Positions 29,098 through 37,823 of a DNA stretch of 44,105 nucleotides are shown here, one piece after another. Each line of letters starts with the position of its first letter. The first letter of the stretch is position 1. The notes beneath the pieces were generated by a model. The model was not told the origin of the DNA, did not search any database, and saw only the letters and a program-made list of their open reading frames with translations. Made by a program: the position numbers and the translations under genes. Origin of the DNA: Anaerobacillus alkalilacustris (GTDB taxonomy: Bacteria > Bacillota > Bacilli > Bacillales > Anaerobacillaceae); NCBI RefSeq assembly GCF_001866005.1, contig NZ_MLQR01000040.1, positions 1-44,105 on the forward strand. The letters are read 5' to 3'.

Positions 29098-29185
29098 CTT
29101 CCCTCCGCTGGCATGATCCAGATCAGGTTAACGGTCTGTGACAGATCAGTCATCTTCTCAGCCTAGTCTTCTAGGCTCCCGTAGC
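29098..29185 (-). promoter_or_regulatory. TPP riboswitch (THI box)
   Basis: The minus strand carries the conserved thi-box elements: CTGAGA after the first stem, and AACCTGATCTGGATCATGCC followed by AGCGGAGGGAAG. This aptamer binds thiamine pyrophosphate and, with the downstream hairpin, lowers thiG-thiH expression when thiamine is plentiful. Confidence 0.96.
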
Positions 29186-29280
29186 TGTGAAAAAAATATT
29201 CTTTTTTCTATCATAACACAATTTTTTAAAATAGATATAATAAAAGCACTTAGAAAATTATGCTATCTGAAAACGTTATA

Positions 29281-30702
29281 TTACGCTGACATTGTTGTGT
29301 TCTTTTCTTGCTTCTCAGCCTCTTTTCCAAGTAACCATCCCAAAGGTACGGTAACAATAGCAATAACTCCTAGAATGACAAAGCCTTCGTTAATAGCCTG
29401 CAAGCTTGCTTCTTCTAACGTACCTACCATCGGAAAAACATGCGCTCTTCTAACTTCATAAAAAATAGAGATAAAAACGATTACTAATGCTGAACTCATC
29501 TGTCTAAACACATTGTTCATCGCTGAACCTCTTGAAACAAATTGATCTGGAATGGCGTTCATTCCTGCAGTTGTTGCTGGCATCGTTGATAAACCTTGAC
29601 CAATCCCTCTCATTGCCATTAATAAAAAAATAACGACAAGTGATGTGTCCTTCGTTGTAAAACCTAACATCATGGTACATATCGCTGTAACTACTAAACC
29701 ACTAGTCACTACAAGTAAAGGACCTTTTTGATCCAAAATCCGTCCACCTATTGTCATGAAAATACCTGAAAATAGAGCAGCAGGAAGAAAGATTAATCCT
29801 GTAATGATTGCGTTTAAACCATACACGTGCTGAATTAATAAAGGAATTAGAAAAATCCCACCAAATAAAGCTATTGAAGTTGATATAGATATCCACACAC
29901 TATAAGTAAAGGCTCTATTCTTAAAGATAGATAAATCTAGTAACGGCTGCTTAGTTCTATTTTCTATTCGAATAAAAAGAAGTAAAGATAGTACCCCAAA
30001 AACAATTAATCCGATGTTAAACGGATCTGATAAATGCTGTAACGTTGACACTTTACCTAGAGCAAAAAGAATCGTACCTACACCGGCAGTGACGGTTACA
30101 AAGCCCCATTTATCGAAGGAAATTCCTTCTACCTTATTCGTATTTTTCAAGTACATTGAACCAATAATTAAACCGATAATTCCTGTTGGAACATTCACTA
30201 AAAATAGCCATTGCCATGGACCCGTCTCTATAATAAATCCACCTATTGTTGGACCAACTGTCGGAGCCATCATTGCTGCTATTCCCCAAATCCCAACAGC
30301 TAATCCTCTTTCATATTTGGGAAACACTTCAAATATAAGTGCCATGGATAACGGCATCATCAAACCGCCTGCTACCCCTTGCATACCTCGGAAAAAAATA
30401 AGCGAACTTAGATCCCACGAAGTAGAACCTAAAATTGAACCAGCAAGAAAAATAAATAATCCAATTAAATAAAGTTGTTTCTTTCCGTACTTGTCACCTA
30501 AATAACCTGTCAAAGGCATAGTAATTCCCATTGTGACCATAAATATCGTGATTACCCAACCAGTCGAAACAGCATCAGCACCAAATATATTCATAAGATG
30601 TGGTACTGCCGGATTTAACATACTATTATTTAAAATAATTGTGAAGGTCCCTAGTAAAACAGCTATTACAACTAGCCACTTCTCCGGGAATAATCTGCTC
30701 AT
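29281..30702 (-). CDS. MFS drug exporter, DHA2 (EmrB/QacA) family
   Basis: This 473-residue transporter has about 14 predicted membrane helices, the DHA2 layout. Motif A is LGDKYGKKQ near residues 66-75. The fifth-helix antiporter motif appears as GIAAMMAPTVGPTIGGFI. It likely exports drugs or other toxic organics with proton uptake; the substrate cannot be read from sequence. GAGGG lies upstream of the ATG. It stands alone between the thi operon and rex, a place held by tatAY-tatCY in B. subtilis, so it is probably an insertion into a conserved neighbourhood. The C-terminus (KEAEKQEKN) is cytoplasmic. Confidence 0.9.
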   Translation of the reverse strand: MSRLFPEKWLVVIAVLLGTFTIILNNSMLNPAVPHLMNIFGADAVSTGWVITIFMVTMGITMPLTGYLGDKYGKKQLYLIGLFIFLAGSILGSTSWDLSSLIFFRGMQGVAGGLMMPLSMALIFEVFPKYERGLAVGIWGIAAMMAPTVGPTIGGFIIETGPWQWLFLVNVPTGIIGLIIGSMYLKNTNKVEGISFDKWGFVTVTAGVGTILFALGKVSTLQHLSDPFNIGLIVFGVLSLLLFIRIENRTKQPLLDLSIFKNRAFTYSVWISISTSIALFGGIFLIPLLIQHVYGLNAIITGLIFLPAALFSGIFMTIGGRILDQKGPLLVVTSGLVVTAICTMMLGFTTKDTSLVVIFLLMAMRGIGQGLSTMPATTAGMNAIPDQFVSRGSAMNNVFRQMSSALVIVFISIFYEVRRAHVFPMVGTLEEASLQAINEGFVILGVIAIVTVPLGWLLGKEAEKQEKNTTMSA

Positions 30703-30810
30703 AAATTAATCCCTCGTTTCCCGAAACATTTTCTTTTCCTACTATATCATGTGATTGGCTAGAATAGAATGTTTAGGGGGGCGAAAAGAAAATATTCATA
30801 AGAAAAGCGC

Positions 30811-31056
30811 ATGGCGCCCTTAGTCACGAGCAGCTGCTCCTGTGCCACACCGTTTGCTCAAGAGCAAAGCTGCATGAAGCTAATCAACGAAGGCTTTCAA
30901 GCAGGAATTGAAGTTAGTTGCTTGTCTGAAGTGATCGAAATAGTAAGCTCTGAAGCTAGACAGTACCAAATTACAGAAATCCCCACTTTCTTATCTTTTA
31001 AAAAAAAAGATTATCACCTTTTAAGTAGTGATAACCTAAGTAGCTACATTGGATAA
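30811..31056 (+). pseudogene. Possible thioredoxin-fold remnant joined to a repeat
   Basis: An 81-codon frame whose second half (ARQYQITEIPTFLSF then KKKDYHLL then LSSYIG) resembles the end of a thioredoxin-like domain, including the Ile-Pro-Thr turn. The first half (MAPLVTSSCSCATPF) is translated from an intergenic repeat-like sequence, and there is no clear ribosome-binding site. The active-site CxxC of thioredoxins is missing. It overlaps the rex 3' end by 13 bases. I think it is a decayed small thiol-disulfide gene, but a novel small protein cannot be excluded. Confidence 0.35.
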
Positions 31057-31679
31057 TGTTTCAAGAAGTAAATTAACGACTGAAGTTCAACTGATAAATC
31101 AATGTGATGGACTCTTACGTTTTTCGGTACTGATAATCTTGCTGGTGTAAAGTTCAAAATTCCTTTAATGCCACAATCAACAAGACGGTCAGCTACCTTT
31201 TGGGCTACCGAGGAAGGTACCGTTAAAATAGCGACCGTAACATCTGGGTCAAGAATTTTTTCTAAATCATCTAAATGATGAATTGGGACATTCCCTACCT
31301 CAGTCCCTACCTTATCTTCCTGGACATCGAATGCCATGTCAATTTTTGTACTATTATTTTTAGAGAAATTATAATGTAAAAACGCTGTACCTAAATTACC
31401 AACACCTATTAATGTTACTTTCGTTATCTCATCTTGGTCTAATGTTTTTCTGAAAAACGACAGTAAATAATTAACATTATATCCATAGCCTTTTTTTCCT
31501 AACGCTCCGAAATAGGAAAAATCTCTTCTAATTGTTGCTGAATCTACCTTAACTGCTTCACTTAATTCTGTAGATGATACGCGGTGCTTACCAGATGCTT
31601 GTAAGTTCTCCAAAAAACGATAGTATAAAGGTAATCGTTTTGCAGTAGCTTGAGGTATTTTCCCTTGATCAATATTCAT
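31044..31679 (-). CDS. rex: Redox-sensing transcriptional repressor Rex
   Basis: This 211-residue dimeric repressor senses the NADH/NAD+ ratio and derepresses fermentation and respiration genes at low oxygen. It has an N-terminal winged helix ([26 protein letters not shown], about residues 33-58) and a Rossmann domain with GVGNLG at 92-97. It matches B. subtilis YdiH/Rex. I chose the ATG at 31679, with GGAGG 7 bases upstream; a GTG two codons earlier is too close to that site. Genes it controls probably include fermentative ones elsewhere. Confidence 0.95.
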   Translation of the reverse strand: MNIDQGKIPQATAKRLPLYYRFLENLQASGKHRVSSTELSEAVKVDSATIRRDFSYFGALGKKGYGYNVNYLLSFFRKTLDQDEITKVTLIGVGNLGTAFLHYNFSKNNSTKIDMAFDVQEDKVGTEVGNVPIHHLDDLEKILDPDVTVAILTVPSSVAQKVADRLVDCGIKGILNFTPARLSVPKNVRVHHIDLSVELQSLIYFLKHYPM

Positions 31680-31685
31680 AATCAC

Positions 31686-32004
31686 GCCTCCAACCTGTAC
31701 CTTTAATTTTGAATAAAGGTAATAATTAAAACCTATGGAAATATATTCACATACGTTCTTTCCTCTAACGAAAAATCGTTATTTGTATATTGTCTCAGAC
31801 AAGACATACTAGTAAACTTAACTCCTGACCTTTTCCAATATATTTGGTACAGATAAAATATATTTATTTTATCTGTACTTATTTTTAATATAAATAACCT
31901 ATTTTTCTCTTTTGATGGTTAGTGATGGATAACCAATATACTCCATCTACTATTACTATAACGTAAGTTGAATATTTTGTTAAACTATTGCTATTGAAAT
32001 CAGA
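31686..32004. promoter_or_regulatory. rex upstream region with two inverted repeats
   Basis: About 320 bases. TACCTTTA (31698-31705) and TAAAGGTA (31714-31721) form an 8-bp inverted repeat just upstream of rex. A perfect 14-bp AT-rich hairpin, with arms at 31847-31860 and 31865-31878 and a TATT loop, lies between moaC and rex and may end moaC transcription. Neither matches the usual Rex operator (TTGTGAA with its inverted half). No gene is seen. Confidence 0.45.
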
Positions 32005-32499
32005 CTACTCTATTTCTAGCTCTCTTTTAAAGTCTCCACTTTTCCCACCTGTTTTTTCTAATAGGTAAGTTGGACCAATAACCATTCCTTTATCGATAGC
32101 TTTACACATGTCATAGACGGTTAAAGCTACTGCAGAAGCAGCAGTTAGCGCTTCCATTTCCACTCCCGTACTTCCTTTTGTTTTAACTTTTACAAGAATA
32201 TTTAGTATATGTTGGTCTTCTTTTGCAGACCAGTTAAAGGTTACATCGACCCCAGTTAGCGCAAGTGGATGACACATAGGAATCCAATCAGCTGTTTTTT
32301 TGGCAGCCATTACTCCCGCAACTTGGGCTACACCAAGTACATCTCCTTTTCCGATTGAACCCTCCACGATTTTTTTGTGAATTTCTTCACATACTGTCAC
32401 GCTCGTTTTAGCAATAGCAGTTCTAACCGTTTCGTTTTTTTCTGAAATATCAACCATTTTGGCACGGCCTTGTTCATTAAAATGAGTAAACGATGACAT
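32005..32499 (-). CDS. moaC: Cyclic pyranopterin monophosphate synthase MoaC
   Basis: This 164-residue enzyme makes cyclic pyranopterin monophosphate in molybdenum cofactor synthesis. It shows family motifs [30 protein letters not shown] and [20 protein letters not shown], with catalytic Lys and His regions intact. I chose the ATG at 32499 ([18 protein letters not shown]), which has AAAGGGG about 9 bases upstream; a start 14 codons earlier has none. It lies alone, as in the B. subtilis ydiG position between rex and ydiF. Molybdoenzymes such as nitrate reductase are the likely users. Confidence 0.95.
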   Translation of the reverse strand: MSSFTHFNEQGRAKMVDISEKNETVRTAIAKTSVTVCEEIHKKIVEGSIGKGDVLGVAQVAGVMAAKKTADWIPMCHPLALTGVDVTFNWSAKEDQHILNILVKVKTKGSTGVEMEALTAASAVALTVYDMCKAIDKGMVIGPTYLLEKTGGKSGDFKRELEIE

Positions 32500-32761
32500 A
32501 TCAAATGTCCCCTTTCTATTCGTTACAACTACATTGTACACTATTTTGTGAAATTTGTATCTAATCTTACTCTTATAACTAGGAAAGATAATATTACAAT
32601 TTAATTACTTTCGTTTATCATTCACTTCATATTAAAGTAGGTCAACCATAATTCTTTTAATTAAGATTTGACCCGCGTCAGAAGTTTTCTTGCTTGAGCA
32701 TATTTGATTACGGTAAACTAATATAAGTGATACTAGCTACTACATGTTAGGATGATGAAAA

Positions 32762-34690
32762 ATGATACTTTTACAATGTGTACAATTGACAAAAACGTTT
32801 GGTGCAGAACCTATATTATCGAATATAAAATTAGAAGTCCAATTAAGAGATCGAGTAGCTATTGTTGGTCGAAACGGTGCTGGCAAGTCTACTCTACTTA
32901 AAATAATTGCTGGGAAATTATCCTATAACTCTGGAGAAGTCATTATACCAAAAGGGGTAACAGTAGGATATTTAGCACAAAATACAGGCCTAGAATCTAG
33001 TCGTTCAATTTGGGATGAAATGCTTACTGTATTTGAGCCTCTTATGAAGATGGAAAAAGAATTACGAGACTTAGAAGCAAAGATGGGGGATCCGTCTCAA
33101 ACTAACAATGAAAAAAACTATGAAAAATTATTAAAGGACTATGATATTCTTTCTGAAAGTTTTAAAGAAAAGGGCGGCTACAAATATGAAGCTGATATTC
33201 GTGGAATATTATCAGGACTTCATTTTTCAGATAAAGATTATTCTACAAAGATTTCTGCATTAAGTGGCGGTCAAAAAACAAGATTGGCTTTAGGTAAACT
33301 ATTATTAACACGTCCAGATTTACTTATCTTAGACGAACCTACCAACCACTTAGATTTAGAAACTCTTTCTTGGCTTGAGCAATATTTACTTCATTATGAT
33401 CGAGCCATATTAATTGTTTCTCACGATCGATATTTCCTAGATAAAGTCGCAAACATTGTTTACGAAATCTCACGAACAAGAGCAACAAAATTTGTCGGTA
33501 ACTATAGCCATTATTTAGACGAAAAAGCGAAACGTTATGAAATCGAATTGAGACAATTTGAAAAACAACAAGAAGAGATCGATAAGCTACAAACATTCAT
33601 TCAAAAAAATATTGCCAGAGCCTCTACGACCAAAAGAGCACAAAGTAGACGAAAGCAGTTAGAAAAAATGCATGTTCTTGATCGGCCTCAAGGCGACGAA
33701 AAATCTGCCCGTTTTTCTTTTGATATCGAAAAGCAAACTGGAAATGATGTACTACGGACTGAGCAACTTTCTGGTGGGTATCCTAGTTCAAACCCTTTAT
33801 TTGAAAATCTTAACCTATCTATTAACAAAACCGAAAGTATTGCTCTACTTGGGCCGAACGGAATCGGAAAATCAACATTATTAAAAATAATAACAAAACA
33901 ATTAGAGCCTTTAACTGGAGCGATCAAATACGGTAGTAATGTGAATATTGGTTATTATGATCAAGAACAAGCAAAACTTTCTTCAAATAAACAAGTCTTA
34001 CACGAACTATGGGACGATTACCCTTTAACTCCTGAGAAAGAAATTCGTACAATACTTGGTAACTTCCTATTTAGTGGAGATGACGTCTTAAAAATTGTTT
34101 CTGATTTAAGTGGTGGTGAAAAAGCACGGTTAGCATTAGCAAAACTTATGATGCAAAAAGCAAATTTTCTTATTTTGGATGAACCGACAAACCACCTTGA
34201 TTTAGATAGTAAGGAAATACTAGAAGACTCGTTACTAGACTATCCTGGAACTATTTTATTCGTATCTCATGACCGTTACTTTGTTAATCGTATGGCAACA
34301 CGGGTTGTAGAAATGACTAAGGATGGATTAATTGACTATATAGGAGACTACGATTACTATATTGCAAAAAAACAAGAAAACATAGAACGTCAGCAACTCA
34401 AAGAAAAAGAGTTGGAAAAGGTCGTTTTAAATGAAGAGCAACTAACAAAGCAAAACTTTCTTCAAGATAAAGAAGCAAAACGTAAAGAACGCCAACGCAT
34501 ACGCCGACTTGAGGAAATTGAACAGTTAATCGAAAAATTAGAGCTTTCTATAGCCGCGAAAGAAGAAGAGCTTTGCGATCCTGAAGTATACCAAGACCAC
34601 ACACGTGTTAGTCAACTGAATAGTGAAATCGAAGACCTAAAAAATAAGCTTGATATTTTAATGGATGAATGGAGCGAGTTAGAAGGTTAA
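32762..34690 (+). CDS. ydiF: ABC-F family ATPase YdiF
   Basis: This 642-residue soluble protein has two ABC domains: Walker A GRNGAGKST at 36-44 and GPNGIGKST at about 364, signatures LSGGQKTRL and LSGGEKARL, and two DEPTNHLD Walker B/D-loop motifs. A charged linker and a C-terminal coiled coil (about 560-640) follow the family plan. ABC-F proteins bind the ribosome and affect translation of difficult sequences or give antibiotic protection; this one matches the housekeeping YdiF (Uup-like) type rather than a resistance protein. TTAGGATG precedes the ATG. It is transcribed divergently from moaC. Confidence 0.93.
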   Translation: MILLQCVQLTKTFGAEPILSNIKLEVQLRDRVAIVGRNGAGKSTLLKIIAGKLSYNSGEVIIPKGVTVGYLAQNTGLESSRSIWDEMLTVFEPLMKMEKELRDLEAKMGDPSQTNNEKNYEKLLKDYDILSESFKEKGGYKYEADIRGILSGLHFSDKDYSTKISALSGGQKTRLALGKLLLTRPDLLILDEPTNHLDLETLSWLEQYLLHYDRAILIVSHDRYFLDKVANIVYEISRTRATKFVGNYSHYLDEKAKRYEIELRQFEKQQEEIDKLQTFIQKNIARASTTKRAQSRRKQLEKMHVLDRPQGDEKSARFSFDIEKQTGNDVLRTEQLSGGYPSSNPLFENLNLSINKTESIALLGPNGIGKSTLLKIITKQLEPLTGAIKYGSNVNIGYYDQEQAKLSSNKQVLHELWDDYPLTPEKEIRTILGNFLFSGDDVLKIVSDLSGGEKARLALAKLMMQKANFLILDEPTNHLDLDSKEILEDSLLDYPGTILFVSHDRYFVNRMATRVVEMTKDGLIDYIGDYDYYIAKKQENIERQQLKEKELEKVVLNEEQLTKQNFLQDKEAKRKERQRIRRLEEIEQLIEKLELSIAAKEEELCDPEVYQDHTRVSQLNSEIEDLKNKLDILMDEWSELEG

Positions 34691-34698
34691 GAGAACTC

Positions 34699-34791
34699 GT
34701 TCTAGCTTCGCTAGAACATCGGAAATTCAGATGGAGTCTCAACTCCACCTGAATGGAAGTTCCCACCTACGCTACGCTTAGAGGTGGGGGG
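34699..34791. repeat. Triple-hairpin repeat after ydiF, like an IS200/IS605 end or MITE
   Basis: Three hairpins in a row: GTTCTAGC/GCTAGAAC (34699-34717), a 13-bp stem with arms at 34725-34737 and 34742-34754, and CCCACCT/AGGTGGG (34762-34768 and 34782-34788). The last resembles hairpins at IS200/IS605 ends, so this may be a solo end or a non-autonomous element. It could also serve as the ydiF terminator. Confidence 0.5.
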
Positions 34792-34827
34792 CTAATGACC
34801 CTTAAGTACAAATTAGTTGATTCAATT

Positions 34828-34854
34828 GGTGTAGGAAGAGACTCTCCCTACACC
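34828..34854. terminator. Hairpin between convergent ydiF and the membrane-protein gene
   Basis: GGTGTAGG (34828-34835) pairs with CCTACACC (34847-34854), with an inner AGAG/CTCT pair. The following T-rich run is weak on both strands, so terminator strength is uncertain. Confidence 0.5.
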
Positions 34855-34871
34855 TTCTTAATATTAAATTC

Positions 34872-37001
34872 TTAATTTTCCAAAGCCCAATAATAACTTG
34901 TACAAACAATGATAAACATTGATGTAGCAGCTGCAACAACTCCTGAATCATTAAATACTAATAAAGCAAGCGACGCTACCACCCCTGTTTGTATTATCAA
35001 CTTTTTCGCTTCATTCCTTACAATTTTTTTCCCTCTCCATAAATACAAAGCAATCAAAAAATATGTTGTTACAAATAACTGTGTCCAATTACTAAATCGG
35101 AAAATCTTCCAGTTCATCTCTAGTTTCCTTTTAATCGTATCAGTGATATAAAGCACGTCTCCTTGAAATAATTTTGAAAAAGCATATCCAATGTGAGACT
35201 CTTTTCCATTTAATTGGGCAAAAAATAGGATTGCTATAACAACTGGAACTAAGACACTAAAAATAAGCAGTAGTTTCCTCCACTGAAAATTAGTAACGTA
35301 AAATCGATAATAAAAAAACCCAAACATAACCCCGGTGGCTATCGTTGCCCCGGCATTAGCTCCTAGATTTGCGAAGCTTAAAACAAAGATCTGTCCTAAA
35401 CTAATGAACAATAACAAAAACCACTTTCTAAACAGAGGATTATCTAATAAAAGGATACTAGAAATTAAATAAATTCCTGCATACTCATTTCCAATCCCAT
35501 AATATCGAGCTCCAATGATTGGATCATAGCCTAAATATGATCTTTGCATAAAATAATGTCCTAAAAACAAGTCAACTGTTATCGCTACAAATAAAGAGAC
35601 ACTTATAGCAAAAATAGGGTTGGAAACATATCTAACTAATACATAGCCTGTTAAGAAACTCAATAAAGTTAATAACAATAAGTAAATATTAGCTTGAATA
35701 TAATTTAGAGCGTATGGTGTTAGTAATAACCATAACGGTGAGCTAATACCACTTACGAGTAAGACTTTTGCAGTCTGTTTCCACCCTTCCTTTTGATCTT
35801 TCAAAAAAATAATAACACTAACCAAAATTAATAAGAGGACAAGTATGGTTATGTAACTAGACAGAACAACATTTCTAGTTTTAAAAATAACAAACATTAA
35901 ATCAATACTCTTGAGACCGCTTTCCAATAATGACTCATTTACCTCTTTAATATGTAGTGGCTTACCAAAAAATTTATTTGAATGATCTATATGAAAATAA
36001 TTGAGTAACGTCGGGACAAGATCAAAATTACTAATGATAAATGGTTGCCTAGTTGTACTAGAGTAAATATGAAAGATATGCTCCCCTAAAGAACCTTGCC
36101 AATAAAAAAAAGGAGCTAACCGTTCTTTATTATGATAGGCATCATTATGAACCATTGGTGATGCCATCATAAGATTATCAGTATAGTTACCACTTAAAAG
36201 CTGATACATAAACAACTCTAAATTTAATAATGTTAATTCATACTGTTTTGAAAAATACTCATCTGTCATAACATCTTTTTGCTTATATAACCGGTATAAA
36301 TCTCCCCATTCAATCACAAAGAAGGACGATTGATTATTAAATGTGGATAAGTAGGCTAATATTTTATCCACATCCATTACAACACCTGCTGCAGATCCTG
36401 GACTTTTTCTAGTTGCATCTAACAAGCCTTTTGTTAAACCTTCTTGGTCCATTGTTAGAAGAGGACCGTAACGAATTTTCTCTTCATTATAATCACTGTT
36501 TCCAAGAACATAACTATGGACACTATTTTCCTTTAATGTTTGTCCTAAAATCCCTATATCCGCTCGATAGGTCGTTTCTTTATTTTTATCCACAAGCTTA
36601 TGTAAGTACGGGTGAAAAATAATGCCCTCATCAACAAGTTTCCCAGTCCATTGTTGATAACGTTCCTCTACTAATGTCCCATTATCAAATTCTCCTTTTG
36701 AATAAGCATTCCAACCTTCTATACCTAACCCTCGAACTCCTGCACTTAGACTTACAGCGTTATTTAAAAAAGAGTATGGTCCATCAGGACGAACATTCAT
36801 CGCAGCCATTCCACCAGTTTTCCACAACTGTGGAAATTCTCCTTTTTCTTTTAGCCATTTTACTTCTTGAAATGACAAATCTGGAACTAGTACTAATACT
36901 AAGTTTTTTTCTATTTCTTCTGCTGAATAAACCTTTTCACAACTTATTAACAACAAAAATAAGATAAAATACGCAAAACAACTTTTAAATTTTATATTCA
37001 T
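34872..37001 (-). CDS. Predicted lipoprotein with phosphatase-like ectodomain and multi-pass membrane domain
   Basis: This 709-residue protein begins with a signal sequence whose core FILFLLLIS runs into C21, a likely lipobox, followed by an outside domain (about 25-380). That domain opens with NLVLVLVPDLSFQEVKWL and later has FDLVPTLLNYFHI, features of the alkaline phosphatase/sulfatase superfamily, but the usual catalytic Thr/Ser and metal ligands are not clear. From about 385 to 705 there are roughly ten membrane helices. An envelope role, perhaps in polymer modification, is inference. It lies between ydiF and tsaD, which are neighbours in B. subtilis, so it is an insertion. Its coding sequence contains at least three perfect DnaA boxes. 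Confidence 0.65.
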   Translation of the reverse strand: MNIKFKSCFAYFILFLLLISCEKVYSAEEIEKNLVLVLVPDLSFQEVKWLKEKGEFPQLWKTGGMAAMNVRPDGPYSFLNNAVSLSAGVRGLGIEGWNAYSKGEFDNGTLVEERYQQWTGKLVDEGIIFHPYLHKLVDKNKETTYRADIGILGQTLKENSVHSYVLGNSDYNEEKIRYGPLLTMDQEGLTKGLLDATRKSPGSAAGVVMDVDKILAYLSTFNNQSSFFVIEWGDLYRLYKQKDVMTDEYFSKQYELTLLNLELFMYQLLSGNYTDNLMMASPMVHNDAYHNKERLAPFFYWQGSLGEHIFHIYSSTTRQPFIISNFDLVPTLLNYFHIDHSNKFFGKPLHIKEVNESLLESGLKSIDLMFVIFKTRNVVLSSYITILVLLLILVSVIIFLKDQKEGWKQTAKVLLVSGISSPLWLLLTPYALNYIQANIYLLLLTLLSFLTGYVLVRYVSNPIFAISVSLFVAITVDLFLGHYFMQRSYLGYDPIIGARYYGIGNEYAGIYLISSILLLDNPLFRKWFLLLFISLGQIFVLSFANLGANAGATIATGVMFGFFYYRFYVTNFQWRKLLLIFSVLVPVVIAILFFAQLNGKESHIGYAFSKLFQGDVLYITDTIKRKLEMNWKIFRFSNWTQLFVTTYFLIALYLWRGKKIVRNEAKKLIIQTGVVASLALLVFNDSGVVAAATSMFIIVCTSYYWALEN
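36342..36594. promoter_or_regulatory. DnaA boxes inside the membrane-protein gene
   Basis: Three perfect 9-mer DnaA boxes lie within the coding sequence: TGTGGATAA at 36342-36350 (reverse), TTATCCACA at 36364-36372 and TTATCCACA at 36586-36594. They extend the intergenic cluster at 37039-37215. Confidence 0.6.
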
Positions 37002-37467
37002 TCTACTCCCTCAATTAATTACAGTACTATTTTATGATCTATCCACATTATCAACAACTTTATCCACATAATAAACATGATTAACAAAAGGTTTCAAGAA
37101 ACTTATTAACATAAATACTGATTTTATCCCCAAAAATTTTATCAACATGTTTTTAGCCTAATTTTATACGTTTTTTACTACTTATCCACATTATCCACAA
37201 GAGAGTTGTTAATAAGTACCTACGTTCTCTATTGACTTCTATGTAAAAATAACTTCATTTACTTTCTACATTTTACAAAGTTTTAATGTGAAAGAAGTAG
37301 ATGGATTATTGCACTAAAGCATCCTTTATTTGAACAACAAATGTTAGTCACTTGATACCATATATTTGTATCTCAGTTATTCAAGAATATAAAAGTTAAT
37401 ACGAGTAAATATCGAAGAAAAAATGCGAATATTAGTATTACCTAATCTTTTGTTGATTATATTAACT
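37002..37467. other. Intergenic region carrying the DnaA-box cluster, then unassigned AT-rich DNA
   Basis: The first 215 bases hold the DnaA-box cluster, which also includes the promoter region of the minus-strand membrane-protein gene. The rest, 37216-37467, is AT-rich with no feature I recognise. Confidence 0.5.
37039..37215. promoter_or_regulatory. DnaA-box cluster
   Basis: Perfect TTATCCACA boxes occur at 37060-37068, 37182-37190 and 37191-37199 (the last two abut). One-mismatch boxes are at 37039 (CTATCCACA), 37048 and 37139 (TTATCAACA), 37103 (TTATTAACA), 37124 (TTATCCCCA) and 37207-37215 (reverse). Nine boxes in 177 bases is far above chance. From memory, B. subtilis has a replication-controlling DnaA-box cluster beside gcp (tsaD), so this looks conserved. 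It probably titrates DnaA. Confidence 0.85.
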
Positions 37468-37649
37468 CTATCGGACAAGAGAGCCGTTATTTGTGAACAA
37501 AGGGGTTTTTAAAAGGAGTGGACATCAGGTTCGTTATAAACTTAATTTAGCACCAAATATAGCAGATTTTCATGAAATAACGTACCTCATGTCCGATAGC
37601 TCGAACAATTTGATCAAATCGGTAAAATAAGGTCTCCTGTGTCCGTTAG
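37468..37649. repeat. Intergenic repeat element with four CGGACA units
   Basis: Four related units of about 20-25 bases lie here: 37468-37491 and 37519-37537 in one orientation, 37577-37599 and 37625-37649 in the other. The ends CTATCGGACA (37468-37477) and TGTCCGATAG (37590-37599) are perfect 10-bp inverted repeats that extend, with mismatches, to 23 bp. The unit reads roughly CGGACAnnAGGnnCGTTAT. It resembles dispersed intergenic repeats of Bacillales. Confidence 0.6.
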
Positions 37650-37667
37650 CAGAGCAATTCACAGAAT

Positions 37668-37699
37668 AAAAACGCACAGATGTTATATCTGTGCGTTTT
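37668..37699. terminator. Bidirectional terminator downstream of tsaD
   Basis: CGCACAGAT (37673-37681) pairs with ATCTGTGCG (37687-37695), flanked by AAAAA and TTTT. On the minus strand it ends the thiL-tsaE-tsaB-rimI-tsaD operon about 125 bases after tsaD. Confidence 0.8.
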
Positions 37700-37823
37700 G
37701 TATGCTATTTACAATGTTAATCTCTATGGGTTTTGAATGCCAAACTCTCCGTTATTTATCTTGTCAATTCACTTTTTCCCTCTCAAACCTGAACTTGTTA
37801 CTTCAATCGACAGTCCTTTTATA

